Assembly (NCBI GenBank): GCA_947456305.1
Contig: CANGPN010000003.1
Location: 105,492-169,491, forward strand
Origin: Comamonadaceae bacterium
Lineage (GTDB): Bacteria > Pseudomonadota > Gammaproteobacteria > Burkholderiales > Burkholderiaceae_C
Length of the DNA stretch: 64,000 nucleotides
Direction of reading: 5' to 3'
The notes beneath the pieces were generated by a model that was not told where the DNA came from, made no database searches, and saw only the letters and a program-made list of their open reading frames with translations. Positions 8,904-17,587 of this stretch are shown here, piece after piece. The first letter of the stretch is position 1; each line of letters opens with the position of its first letter. Made by a program: the position numbers and the translations under genes.

Positions 8904-10862
8904 ATGATTCCTGAACTCGGTCAATTTGCGTTGGTACTGGCCACAGTGCTGTCCTTGCTGCTTGGCGTGTTGCCCTTGTGGGGGGCAGCCACGCGCAACA
9001 CGGTGTGGCAGTCGCTGGCCCGCCCGGCCGCTTTGTTGCAGTTCGCTTTGGTGGTGTTGTCGTTTGCGTGTTTGGCAGTTTCGTTTTTAAGCAATGATTT
9101 TTCAGTCAAATATGTGGCTGAACATTCCAACCGTTTATTGCCACGCGCCTACCAGTTTGCTGCAGTGTGGGGCGGCCACGAAGGCTCGTTGTTGTTGTGG
9201 GTGTTGATGTTGACCGGATGGACGGCGGCAGTGGCTGTGTTCTCGCAAAGTCTGCCTCTCAATATGGTGGCGCGTGTGCTGGGCGTACTGGGTTTGGTGG
9301 CCGTGGGTTTCATGGCGTTCATCTTGATCACGTCCAACCCGTTTGACCGCTTGTTCCCCATACCCGCTGACGGCCGGGATTTGAATCCCTTGCTGCAAGA
9401 CCCGGGCTTGGTGATTCACCCGCCCATGCTCTACATGGGTTATGTCGGCATGTCGGTGGCATTTGCTTTTGCTATTGCCGCGCTCATCTCCGGTCGCTTG
9501 GATGCGGCGTGGGCGCGTTGGTCACGCCCGTGGACGGTGATCGCTTGGTCCTTCCTCACCTTCGGTATCGGCTTGGGTTCATGGTGGGCGTATTACGAAC
9601 TCGGCTGGGGCGGTTGGTGGTTTTGGGACCCGGTGGAAAACGCCTCGCTCATGCCTTGGTTGGTCGGCACAGCTTTGATTCATTCACTCATGGTCACTGA
9701 AAAACGCGGCAGCTTCAAGGCGTGGACTGTGTTGTTGGCCATTGCGGCTTTTTCTTTGTCTTTGCTTGGCACATTTTTAGTCCGCTCCGGTGTGCTCACC
9801 TCAGTGCATGCGTTTGCCTCGGACCCGGCGCGCGGCATTTTCGTGCTGTGCTTTCTGGCAGTGGTCATCGGTGCATCGCTTACCTTGTTTGCCTGGCGTG
9901 CGCCTGCGGTCACTTTGGGCGGCAGCATGGGCCTGGTGTCGCGTGAATCGTTTTTGCTGCTCAACAGTGTGTTGCTGGTGGTGGCCACCGGCGCGGTGTT
10001 GCTGGGTACGCTGTATCCGCTCATCATTGATGCTTTGAATCTGGGCAAGTTGTCGGTAGGCCCGCCGTATTTCAATTTGGTGTTCGCACCGCTGATGGTG
10101 CCGCTGTTGTTTGTGCTCGTGCCCGGCACGGTGGCGCATTGGCGTGAAGCCCGTTTGAATGACATGGTGCTGCGTTTGCGCTGGGTCGGTTTGGCTGCTG
10201 TGTTGTTGGCCATCGGTTTGCCCTTCGTGTTTGGCGATTGGTCGGCTGGCACAGCACTCGGTGTGTTTCTGGGCATGTGGGTGGCGCTGGGCAGCTTGCA
10301 ACATGTGGTCGAGCGGATTCGCAAACCCGGTCGTATAGGCGGCTCGTTCTGGGGCATGCATTTGGCGCATTTCGGGCTGGCCGTGGTGGTGCTGGGCATC
10401 ACCGGTGTCAAATCGTTTGAGGTAGAGCGCGATGTGCGCATGGCGCTGGGCGACACCGTCAGCATTGCGCCTTACACCTTCCGCTTGGTCGATATGGTCG
10501 ATGTGAATGGCCAAAATTACAAAGCCATGCAAGCCCATGTCGAGGTCTTGAAAAACGACAAAGTGATTGAAGTGCTGTATCCGGAAAAACGCCGTTACTT
10601 CTCCAGCGCCATGCCCATGACCGAAGCCGCCATTGATTCAGGCGTGATGCGCGACTTGTATGTGTCATTGGGTGACCCGTTGCCAGGCGACACACCCAGT
10701 TGGAGCATGCGGGTGTATTACAAGCCTTTCGTGCCTTGGCTGTGGGCCGGTGTATTAATGATGGTGCTAGGCGGAGTGTTGGCTGCCTTGGACCGTCGCT
10801 ACCGCCGGGCGGCGGTGTCGCCCTTGCAAACCGCAGGTGAAGCTTTATCTTCCGCGTCTTGA
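8904..10862 (+). CDS. ccmF: Cytochrome c heme lyase subunit CcmF
   Basis: CcmF (652 aa) attaches heme to apocytochromes together with CcmH and CcmI. It is a large polytopic protein with the WWD domain WGGWWFWDPVENASLMPWL near residues 232-250, the preceding PPMLYMGYVGMSVAF segment, and a large periplasmic domain before the last helix. Length and order are normal for the family. It starts 14 bp after ccmE. Confidence 0.97.
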   Translation: MIPELGQFALVLATVLSLLLGVLPLWGAATRNTVWQSLARPAALLQFALVVLSFACLAVSFLSNDFSVKYVAEHSNRLLPRAYQFAAVWGGHEGSLLLWVLMLTGWTAAVAVFSQSLPLNMVARVLGVLGLVAVGFMAFILITSNPFDRLFPIPADGRDLNPLLQDPGLVIHPPMLYMGYVGMSVAFAFAIAALISGRLDAAWARWSRPWTVIAWSFLTFGIGLGSWWAYYELGWGGWWFWDPVENASLMPWLVGTALIHSLMVTEKRGSFKAWTVLLAIAAFSLSLLGTFLVRSGVLTSVHAFASDPARGIFVLCFLAVVIGASLTLFAWRAPAVTLGGSMGLVSRESFLLLNSVLLVVATGAVLLGTLYPLIIDALNLGKLSVGPPYFNLVFAPLMVPLLFVLVPGTVAHWREARLNDMVLRLRWVGLAAVLLAIGLPFVFGDWSAGTALGVFLGMWVALGSLQHVVERIRKPGRIGGSFWGMHLAHFGLAVVVLGITGVKSFEVERDVRMALGDTVSIAPYTFRLVDMVDVNGQNYKAMQAHVEVLKNDKVIEVLYPEKRRYFSSAMPMTEAAIDSGVMRDLYVSLGDPLPGDTPSWSMRVYYKPFVPWLWAGVLMMVLGGVLAALDRRYRRAAVSPLQTAGEALSSAS

Positions 10863-10866
10863 TGCC

Positions 10867-11451
10867 ATGAATAAAAAGTTTTTGATTCCTCTGGGATTGT
10901 TTGCCGCATTGGTGGTGTTTTTAGCGGTAGGCCTTACACGCGACCCGCGTGAAATCCCCTCTCCTCTGGTGGGCAAGCCTGCGCCGGACTTCAGTCTGCC
11001 CACGCTGGCGGGTGACAAACCGTTCAGGCCGGCGGACATGAAAGGCAAAGTCTGGATGTTCAATGTCTGGGCCACTTGGTGCGTGGCTTGCCGTGAAGAA
11101 CATCCACTGCTGGTTGACTTTGCCAAAAGCAGTCAGATACCTGTTGTGGGTTTGAGCTACAAGGAAATACAACCGCAGGACATGGCCAACGGCCCGTTGA
11201 AAGACGCTGAGAAATTGCAAATGGCGCGCGAACGTAGCCTGCGTTTTTTACAGCGCCAAGGCAATCCTTACAGTTTGTCAGTGCTCGATTTAGATGGTCG
11301 TGTTGGCATTGACTATGGCGTGTACGGTGTGCCGGAAACCTATCTCATCGACAAGCAAGGCGTCATTCGTTATAAGCGCGTCGGTCCGCTGACGCCGCAA
11401 ATACTGATAGATACAGTATTGCCCTTGATTCAGACATTGGAAGCCTCATGA
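10867..11451 (+). CDS. ccmG: Thiol:disulfide interchange protein CcmG/DsbE
   Basis: Membrane-anchored periplasmic thioredoxin-like protein (194 aa) that keeps apocytochrome CXXCH cysteines reduced. It has an N-terminal anchor (FLIPLGLFAALVVFLAVGL) and the active site WCVAC with Cys72 and Cys75. The family insert GVYGVPETYLIDKQG with the cis-proline is present. I chose ATG 10867, which follows the ccmF stop by 4 bp; an upstream in-frame start lies inside ccmF. It overlaps ccmH by 4 bp. Confidence 0.95.
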   Translation: MNKKFLIPLGLFAALVVFLAVGLTRDPREIPSPLVGKPAPDFSLPTLAGDKPFRPADMKGKVWMFNVWATWCVACREEHPLLVDFAKSSQIPVVGLSYKEIQPQDMANGPLKDAEKLQMARERSLRFLQRQGNPYSLSVLDLDGRVGIDYGVYGVPETYLIDKQGVIRYKRVGPLTPQILIDTVLPLIQTLEAS

Positions 11452-11900
11452 ATTGGAAGTTATGGCTGTGCTGGATGTTGTGGGCGCCAGCAGTTTGGGC
11501 AGGCGAGGCGGTGCCTATGGCCGAAGACCCGAAAGTGGAAGCGCGCTTGGTGGCTATCGCCGAGGAACTGCGTTGTCTGGTGTGTCAAAACGAATCGCTG
11601 GCCTCGTCTCATGCCGAGTTGGCTGAAGATTTGCGTCGCGAAGTGCGCAAGTTGATTCGCGAAGACAAAAGCGACGCAGAAATCAAAACCTACCTGGTTG
11701 ATCGTTATGGTGATTTCGTTTTATACAGACCGCAAGTCAAGCCGCTTACTTGGCCTTTATGGTTTGGCCCGTTTTTCATGCTGCTGGCGGCCGTCTGGGG
11801 CTTGTGGCGCTATTTGCGCTTGCGTAAAAACGCTTTAGGTCAAACTCAAGCAGCAACCGGCCATGACACTATCGACAAAGCGACAACCCACAAGGATTGA
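11448..11900 (+). CDS. ccmH: Cytochrome c-type biogenesis protein CcmH
   Basis: CcmH (150 aa) is a periplasmic thiol oxidoreductase component of the heme lyase complex. A signal/anchor sequence at the N-terminus is followed by the signature LRCLVCQ (Cys43, Cys46) and the helical domain ending in YGDFVLYRPQVK. A membrane helix (PLWFGPFFMLLAAVWGLW) closes the protein. This is the short CcmH; the CcmI/NrfG-like part is encoded separately by the next gene, which starts directly after the stop. Confidence 0.96.
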   Translation: MNWKLWLCWMLWAPAVWAGEAVPMAEDPKVEARLVAIAEELRCLVCQNESLASSHAELAEDLRREVRKLIREDKSDAEIKTYLVDRYGDFVLYRPQVKPLTWPLWFGPFFMLLAAVWGLWRYLRLRKNALGQTQAATGHDTIDKATTHKD

Positions 11901-13190
11901 ATGAATAACGCCCAACTGTTTTTGCTGCTGTCGCTGGCCTTGTGTTTGCTGGTGGTGCTGGTGCTGGCCTGGTCGGTGTTGCGATCTGCCCGAGCAGCCG
12001 GCAAAGGCGCGGAGCGTGCGCATGTGATGTCGCATGTGACGGTATACCGCGAGCAACTCGCTGAATTAGAGCGCGAATTGGTCCAAGGTAGTCTGGACCA
12101 GCAGGGTTTTGATTTGTCGCAGCAGGAATTAACCCAGCGGTTGATGGAAGATGCGCCTGCCGCCGCGGCAGCCACTGAAGAGCCTGCAACTGCACGAACC
12201 AAGCTGTTGATCAGCTTGCTGTCCTTGAGCATACCGGTGCTGGCGTTTGTGATTTACTTCTTTGTCGGTACGCCTGTCGCTTTAGATCCCGCTTTGCTGG
12301 CACAGGCCAATGGTGAAGAGCAAATCACGCCGCAAAAGCTTGAGACCATGGCAGAACAACTCAGCCAGCGTTTGGAAAAAGAACCGAAAAACGCTGAAGC
12401 CTGGGTCATGCTCGGCAGAATACAGCGTGCCTTGGCGCGTTACGAACAGGCCGATGCCGCACTGCAAAAAGCGCTAGCCCTCGAACGCAATGACGATGTA
12501 CTGATTGAGCGTGCAGAGGTGCTGGCGCAAAAAAACAATGGCAGTTTCAAAGGCGAGCCTTGGGCCATCATCAACAGTGTGCTCAAGTCCGATCCGCAAA
12601 ACGGCAATGCCTTGTTGCTGGCCGGTAGTGCGGCGTTTTCTGAAGCCAGGTTCAAAGAGGCGTTGGTGTACTGGGAAAAAGTGAGGGGTTTGTTGCCGGC
12701 CACTTCCCCTGACGGCCCGGCCTTGGCAGAGGCGATAGATAAAGCCCGTGAGCGCCTGGGCTTGCCGCCTTTGGCTCCGGCGACAGCTGGCAATGCACCG
12801 GCCAGCGCCGGTGCCATGCCCAAACCTCAGTCTGACGGCACTGAACGCTTAAGCGGTCGGGTGGTGTTGTCCCCTGAACTGGCTGCGCAGGTGTCGCCCA
12901 AAGACACGGTGTTTATTTATGCCAATGCTGCCGAGGGCCCGCGCATGCCCTTGGCCATCATTCGCACCACCGTGGACAAACTGCCGTATGACTTTGTGTT
13001 GGACGACAGCCTGGCCATGAACCCGCAAATGAAGCTCTCGCAGGTCAAGTCGGTGATGGTGCGCGCGCGCATCTCCAAAACTGGAAATGCCATGCCGCAA
13101 GCCGGTGACTTCGGTGCCAGCGTCGGACCGGTCACGCCTGGCAGCCCGGAGAAATTGCAGTTGACGATATCCAAGGCGTTGACACCTTGA
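11901..13190 (+). CDS. ccmI: Cytochrome c biogenesis protein CcmI (TPR)
   Basis: CcmI (429 aa) is the apocytochrome chaperone of System I. It has an N-terminal membrane helix, a cytoplasmic loop with leucine-rich helices (YREQLAELERELVQGSLDQQ), a second membrane helix (LLISLLSLSIPVLAFVIYFF), then periplasmic TPR repeats (AWVMLGRIQRALARYEQADA). A C-terminal domain of about 110 residues starts at SGRVVLSPELAAQV and is typical of longer CcmI/CycH proteins. It closes the ccm operon. Confidence 0.93.
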   Translation: MNNAQLFLLLSLALCLLVVLVLAWSVLRSARAAGKGAERAHVMSHVTVYREQLAELERELVQGSLDQQGFDLSQQELTQRLMEDAPAAAAATEEPATARTKLLISLLSLSIPVLAFVIYFFVGTPVALDPALLAQANGEEQITPQKLETMAEQLSQRLEKEPKNAEAWVMLGRIQRALARYEQADAALQKALALERNDDVLIERAEVLAQKNNGSFKGEPWAIINSVLKSDPQNGNALLLAGSAAFSEARFKEALVYWEKVRGLLPATSPDGPALAEAIDKARERLGLPPLAPATAGNAPASAGAMPKPQSDGTERLSGRVVLSPELAAQVSPKDTVFIYANAAEGPRMPLAIIRTTVDKLPYDFVLDDSLAMNPQMKLSQVKSVMVRARISKTGNAMPQAGDFGASVGPVTPGSPEKLQLTISKALTP

Positions 13191-13197
13191 AGGCTGT

Positions 13198-13233
13198 GCG
13201 CTGGTTTCATGCTTATTCAGGCATGGCCAGCGC
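13198..13233 (+). terminator. Hairpin after ccmI, no clear U-tract
   Basis: A two-part stem lies between the convergent ccmI and SDR genes: GCGCTGG (13198-13204) pairs with CCAGCGC (13227-13233), and inside it CATGC (13208-13212) pairs with GCATG (13221-13225). No run of T follows on either strand, so this may be a weak or factor-dependent terminator or an mRNA-end stabiliser. Confidence 0.35.
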
Positions 13234-13254
13234 AGCATGGCCGAATCAGCGGTC

Positions 13255-13857
13255 TTAACTTTTCATTGCAATTTGAACCTGCCCTGTTGAGACTGACTCC
13301 ATCAACCCAAGATAGGCCTTGGCTACTTCAGCGGCAGGTAAGCCGGGCGATGTGTCCATCTTCATTTTTTCTAATGTTTCTGTGATCCAGCCCGGGGACA
13401 CGGCATTCACTCTGACTTTGTCTTTCAGCTCCAAGGCGGCTGATTTCACAAAGCCTTCCACTGCGGCATTGACAGTGGTCACGATGGAACTGCCCGGCAT
13501 GGGGTACATGGACAGCACGCCCGTGGTTAAAGTGATGCTGCCCATGGGCTGGATATGTTCAGCGCCGAGCCGAACGATATTGACTTGGCCCATCAATTTA
13601 TTCGCCAAACCAAAATCCCAGTCTGCGGTTGTCGCATCACTGAAGCCGCGAAATTGCGCTACGCCTGCGGTGCAAATGATTGAATCAACTTTGCCGACAT
13701 TACTCATCAATGTTCGCAATGATTCGATATCAGCGATGTTGACCGGATGAGACTGGCTGGATCTCGAAGCCTGGATGACTTCATAGTTTGCTTTTAAAAG
13801 ATGGACGATGGCCGATCCCAGCAATCCGCTGGAACCAATGATCAATGCCCGTTTCAT
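13255..13857 (-). CDS. Short-chain dehydrogenase/reductase, YbbO/CsgA-like short SDR
   Basis: Short SDR of 200 aa. The nucleotide-binding motif is GSSGLLGSA near residue 8, and the acidic/amide loop is ICTAGVAQF. The catalytic Tyr of the usual YxxxK is not obvious: the expected position reads SSIVTTVNAAVEGFVKS, with Val-Asn instead, so catalysis may be altered. I chose the ATG at 13857, which has AGGAG 8 nt upstream, not the first start of the frame. It is divergent from a LysR regulator, which probably controls it (inference). The substrate is unknown. Confidence 0.82.
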   Translation of the reverse strand: MKRALIIGSSGLLGSAIVHLLKANYEVIQASRSSQSHPVNIADIESLRTLMSNVGKVDSIICTAGVAQFRGFSDATTADWDFGLANKLMGQVNIVRLGAEHIQPMGSITLTTGVLSMYPMPGSSIVTTVNAAVEGFVKSAALELKDKVRVNAVSPGWITETLEKMKMDTSPGLPAAEVAKAYLGLMESVSTGQVQIAMKS

Positions 13858-13936
13858 GTGATGCTCCTTTTGTTTCACAAGGAGGATTTTTCTTCCTCAG
13901 CTGGTTGGTGACAAGTAGCTCACCCGTAGAATTTGA

Positions 13937-13953
13937 TTCAACCCAAAGTTGAA
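13937..13953 (+). promoter_or_regulatory. Candidate LysR-type operator dyad
   Basis: Perfect inverted repeat TTCAAC-CCAAA-GTTGAA in the gap between the divergent SDR and LysR genes, ending 3 nt before the LysR ATG. It fits the T-N11-A form used by LysR regulators. A role in autoregulation or SDR control is inferred. Confidence 0.5.
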
Positions 13954-13956
13954 AAT

Positions 13957-14856
13957 ATGCACCTGAAATCACTTAACGCCTTTCTTATGACATCGGAGCT
14001 GAAAAGTTTTTCAGCTGCATCACGTGTTTTGGGTTTGACACCTGCTGCGGTCAGCAAATCGATTGGCGAGCTGGAGCAAACGCTGGGCATCCGGCTGTTT
14101 CATCGCAACACCCGAAACCTGTCGTTGACCGAGGACGGTCGCAAGTTGCTGCTCGCAATTTCACCCGCTCTCAACACCTTGGAGCAGGCCTTGAGTCAAT
14201 CCAAAAGTGTTGAGTTAAAGCCAACCGGTAAATTGAAAATCAATATCCCGGAAAGCTTTGGTAAAAAATTCATTCTGCCGTTATTGCCCGAGTTTTTACG
14301 CAGGTACCCGTTGATTGAATTGGATATCCATTTGCAAGACAAAAAAATTGATCCTGTCAGCGAAGCATATGACATCAGTATTGGTAACCTAGACGACACA
14401 GACAGCGGATTGGTTTCAAGAGAGTTATGCCAACTCGAATTGGTCACCATCGCCTCGCCTGCTTATTTAGACACACATTCAGCACCGAAAACGCCCGCCG
14501 ATTTATCCCATCACAGCTTGGTGGGCTACAGACAATTGTCATCGGGGCGCATTGTCAACTGGAGGTATAAAAACGGTCAGGATACAGTCACTGTTTCGCC
14601 CGATGGCCATTTAACTGTGTCCAATATTGAAGCTGTGGTGATGTGTGTGCAAAACGGCTTGGGCATCGGCAGTGTGGGAAGGTGGCTGGTGAAGGATGCC
14701 CTCAAAAAAGGCGAGCTTGTGCAACTGTTGAAAAAATACAAGCGTGCACCCTTGCCCGTGAAAATTTACTTTGCCAGCAGAAACCAACAGGCTAAAAAAG
14801 TCCGTGTGTTCATAGATTTTTTATTGGAAATGAAGAAGAGCCGTTTTTTTGAATAA
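13957..14856 (+). CDS. LysR family transcriptional regulator
   Basis: Regulator of 299 aa with an N-terminal winged helix-turn-helix (FSAASRVLGLTPAAVSKSI, residues 19-37) and a C-terminal periplasmic-binding-protein-like effector domain. The YDISIGNLDDTDSGLVSR and LGIGSVGRWLV segments are typical. I chose ATG 13957 (MHLKSLNAFL) because LysR proteins start close to the first helix; a TTG at 13933 would include the operator-like dyad. It is transcribed away from the SDR gene, which is the likely target. Confidence 0.9.
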   Translation: MHLKSLNAFLMTSELKSFSAASRVLGLTPAAVSKSIGELEQTLGIRLFHRNTRNLSLTEDGRKLLLAISPALNTLEQALSQSKSVELKPTGKLKINIPESFGKKFILPLLPEFLRRYPLIELDIHLQDKKIDPVSEAYDISIGNLDDTDSGLVSRELCQLELVTIASPAYLDTHSAPKTPADLSHHSLVGYRQLSSGRIVNWRYKNGQDTVTVSPDGHLTVSNIEAVVMCVQNGLGIGSVGRWLVKDALKKGELVQLLKKYKRAPLPVKIYFASRNQQAKKVRVFIDFLLEMKKSRFFE

Positions 14857-14936
14857 GAACGGATGCGACGCAATAAGGTGGCGTACCAATCGATGTTCGT
14901 GTCTATTCATGTCTTTGGCAGCGACGACATACACAT

Positions 14937-14963
14937 AAAAAAACCGGCTTAGAGCCGGTTTTT
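14937..14963 (-). terminator. Intrinsic terminator of the response regulator gene
   Basis: Stem AAAAACCGGCT (14939-14949), loop TAG, stem AGCCGGTTTTT (14953-14963). Read on the reverse strand it ends in seven T residues, 19 bp after the stop of the response regulator gene. The T-run on the other side means it can also stop forward transcription from the LysR gene. Confidence 0.85.
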
Positions 14964-14981
14964 CTTTGCGTGGTGAAAACC

Positions 14982-15581
14982 TCAACCCATCAACAAACCG
15001 TGGGTACGTGCAAAGTGCAGGGTTTGGGTGCGGCTTTTCACACCTAAACGGCGGAACAAGCGCCACAGGTGAACCTTGACCGTATGTTCGCTGATGTTGA
15101 GTTCTGCGGCGATGTCACGGTTGGACAAGCCGCGATCAAGCATCAGAATCAATTGTTTTTGGCGCTTGGACAATTTGATATCACCAATCACCACTGCATC
15201 GCCGTCGACTTCGTCGTCGGACTTCAAAATATCCTGGATGGCGGCTGAAATCTCAGCTGTATCAGTGGATTTCTCAATGTAGAGATCAGCACCAGCTTCC
15301 AGGCAAGCATCACGCGCTTCGCCTGAAGGCATGGCCGAGAGCACCACCAAGGGAATTTCGGGGTACATTTTTTTAACATCAGAAATGGCTGTGGCGCCTT
15401 TGACGCCTGGCAGCAGCAAGTCCAGCACAAACAATTCGGGCTCGCCGTTTTTGATGAGCGCTGCTTGCAGTTCGCTGTATTTTTCCAGTTCCACAACCTT
15501 AGAGGCGGGACGCAGGCGACGCAGCAGCATGCCGATCATCTGGCGGACCATAGGGTGGTCGTCGATCACATATAAGCTCAT
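14982..15581 (-). CDS. NarL/FixJ family response regulator, orphan
   Basis: Response regulator of 199 aa. The receiver domain has the acidic pair Asp7-Asp8, the phospho-acceptor Asp54 in FVLDLLLPG, the Ser in VVLSAM and the Lys in YIEKS. The C-terminal LuxR-type helix-turn-helix reads LSNRDIAAELNISEHTVKV. No sensor kinase is nearby. It starts 16 bp after the trpS stop, with GGAGAAT before the ATG, so it may be cotranscribed with trpS. A strong terminator follows it. Targets are unknown. Confidence 0.92.
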   Translation of the reverse strand: MSLYVIDDHPMVRQMIGMLLRRLRPASKVVELEKYSELQAALIKNGEPELFVLDLLLPGVKGATAISDVKKMYPEIPLVVLSAMPSGEARDACLEAGADLYIEKSTDTAEISAAIQDILKSDDEVDGDAVVIGDIKLSKRQKQLILMLDRGLSNRDIAAELNISEHTVKVHLWRLFRRLGVKSRTQTLHFARTHGLLMG

Positions 15582-15597
15582 AGTTATTCTCCGGGTG

Positions 15598-16794
15598 TCA
15601 ATAGTTCAGGCCCATGGCCTCGCGCACATCGCGCATGGTGTCTTGCGCCGTGGCACGTGCACGCTGTGTTCCAGCATCTACGATATCACGAACAAGGCGG
15701 GGATTGGAAACAAAAGGCTCGGCGCGTGCCAACATGGGTTGTTGCTCGGCGATGATGGCATCGATGATGGGTTGCTTGCATTCGAGACAGCCGATGCCTG
15801 CCTTGGTACATTCGGTTTTTACCCATTGGCGGGTGCTTTCCGGTGAATACACCAGGTGAAATTGCCAGACCGGGCAGAGGTCCGGGTTGCCAGCGTCGGT
15901 GCGTTTGACGCGTGCCGGGTCTGTCGGCATACGTTTGACCTTGGCCTCGATGCTGACCTTGTCTTCGCGCATGGCAATCGTGTTGTTATAACTTTTGCTC
16001 ATTTTGGCGCCGTCCAGCCCAGGTAATTTGCTGGCTTCAGTCAGCAGCGCATGCGGCTCGGTCAACACGGCTTTGCCGGTGCCTTTGAAATAGCCTTCCA
16101 ACCGCTCGCGGTCTTTGTCTGTCAATTCAGGAGCGGTTTGCAAATAGCCCATGGCGCCATCCAGCGCTTTGGTGTCGCCGGTTTCTTGAAATTGTTTGCG
16201 GGATTTCTCAAACCGCTTGACGCTGTCTTTAGGCAGCTTGGCCAGACAATCTTGCACCAGCGCATCGAAGTTGGGTTCGCGGCCATACAAATGATTGAAG
16301 CGGCGCGCTGCTTCGCGGGTGAGTTCCACATGGCTTGCCTGGTCTTCGCCCACCGGCACATGTTTGGCTTTGTAAATCAGAATGTCGGCGGCTTGCAACA
16401 ACGGGTAGCCCAAAAAACCGTAAGTGGTCAGGTCTTTGTCTTTGAGCTTTTCCTGCTGGTCTTTATAAGTAGGAACGCGTTCCAGCCAGCTGATGGGCGT
16501 ACCCATGGCCAACAAAGTAAACAATTCGGCATGTTCGGGAATTCGGCTTTGCAAAAACAAGGTGCATTTGTCCGGGTCCAAACCGGCGGCCAGCCAGTCG
16601 ATGACCATCTCGTACACATTTTTTTCAATCACTTCACGGCTTTGGTAATGCGTGGTCAGCGCATGCCAGTCGGCGACGAAATAAAAGCATTCCATCTGCG
16701 ACTGCAGACGCACCCAGTTTTTCAAGGCCCCGTGGTAGTGGCCCAGATGGAGTGCGCCGGTGGGGCGCATGCCGGATAGAACGCGATCGGTCAT
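15598..16794 (-). CDS. trpS: Tryptophan--tRNA ligase
   Basis: TrpS (398 aa) charges tRNA-Trp. It has the class I signatures HLGH (near residue 16, in GALHLGHYHG) and KMSKS (in GAKMSKSYNN). Length is greater than the ~335 aa of E. coli TrpS, as in the longer beta- and gammaproteobacterial forms. I chose ATG 16794, which overlaps the stop of the site-2 protease gene by 4 bp; the open frame extends further upstream inside that gene. Confidence 0.96.
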   Translation of the reverse strand: MTDRVLSGMRPTGALHLGHYHGALKNWVRLQSQMECFYFVADWHALTTHYQSREVIEKNVYEMVIDWLAAGLDPDKCTLFLQSRIPEHAELFTLLAMGTPISWLERVPTYKDQQEKLKDKDLTTYGFLGYPLLQAADILIYKAKHVPVGEDQASHVELTREAARRFNHLYGREPNFDALVQDCLAKLPKDSVKRFEKSRKQFQETGDTKALDGAMGYLQTAPELTDKDRERLEGYFKGTGKAVLTEPHALLTEASKLPGLDGAKMSKSYNNTIAMREDKVSIEAKVKRMPTDPARVKRTDAGNPDLCPVWQFHLVYSPESTRQWVKTECTKAGIGCLECKQPIIDAIIAEQQPMLARAEPFVSNPRLVRDIVDAGTQRARATAQDTMRDVREAMGLNY

Positions 16795-17471
16795 GGGGAA
16801 GGTAATTGCAAATAATTGGCCAGGGGTTGCAGTAACCACTGAATAGACAACATGGAAGCCGTCATGATAGGCAGCATCCACAGCGCATTGACCACGCCAA
16901 GAACCACCAGGCCCATGACAATGAAGAAGCCAAATCGCTCGATCTTGGCAAAACCGATGGCCATGCGCAGCGGCAGCAGACCGACCATGATGCGTCCGCC
17001 GTCCATGGGAGGAATGGGAAACAGATTGAAAGCAAACATCACCAGATTGGTCAGCAATCCGGCTTGGGCCATTTCATAAAAGAAACGCTCTTCAGCGCCG
17101 AAACCATTCAACAGATAAATAACCATAGCCCAAACCACGGCTTGCAACAGATTGGTGGCGGGCCCTGCCAAGGCCACCCAAACCATGTCACGTTTAGGGT
17201 TGCGCAGACGTGAAAAATCTACTGGAACAGGTTTGGCGTAACCGAATAAAAAGTGACCGGCGGTGGCGATGTAAAGCACGAGCGGCATGGCTATGGTGCC
17301 TACAGGATCAATATGGGCAAACGGGTTGATGGTGACGCGACCCAAGGCCCAGGCGGTGTTGTCGCCCAGAAGCTTGGCGGCAAGACCATGCGCCGCCTCA
17401 TGCAAAGTGATTGCCAGTAACACAGGCAAAGCATGGGTGGTGATTGTTTGAACTATTTCATTGAAACTCAC
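16791..17471 (-). CDS. Site-2 protease family (M50) membrane metalloprotease
   Basis: Membrane protein of 226 aa with the zinc motif HEAAHG (residues 24-29, HExxH) in the first helix and the third ligand region NLFPIPPMDGGRI around residue 150. It is the short form without PDZ domain, as in YwhC/Rip3-like proteins. The substrate is unknown. Start is GTG 17471; ATG is not available nearby. It sits between a yciO-like gene and trpS, a conserved order in this group. Confidence 0.9.
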   Translation of the reverse strand: MSFNEIVQTITTHALPVLLAITLHEAAHGLAAKLLGDNTAWALGRVTINPFAHIDPVGTIAMPLVLYIATAGHFLFGYAKPVPVDFSRLRNPKRDMVWVALAGPATNLLQAVVWAMVIYLLNGFGAEERFFYEMAQAGLLTNLVMFAFNLFPIPPMDGGRIMVGLLPLRMAIGFAKIERFGFFIVMGLVVLGVVNALWMLPIMTASMLSIQWLLQPLANYLQLPSP

Positions 17472-17587
17472 TCTTCTATTCTCTCACTAAAATTGGTAAA
17501 TTTAATATCAAAATAACATTTATCAGTAATCTTTTTCGTGTAAGACTGTCACACTCAATCCATCTAAAGGCAATCAGCCGGCAAAAT
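17472..17587 (-). promoter_or_regulatory. AT-rich gap, possible promoter for site-2 protease-trpS-regulator unit
   Basis: This 116-bp gap is clearly more AT-rich than the neighbouring genes and is the largest spacer within the reverse-strand run from 21763 to 14982. It contains TATTAA- and TTGATA-like hexamers on the reverse strand, but no pair with good spacing that I would trust. A GAGAAT hexamer (+ strand 17478-17483) lies 6 nt before the GTG start. Confidence 0.3.

Noticed and set aside
9680..10538. Two reverse frames of about 250 codons opposite ccmF
   Set aside because: Low-complexity Thr/Ala or His/Gln composition and no initiation signal; ccmF is unambiguous.
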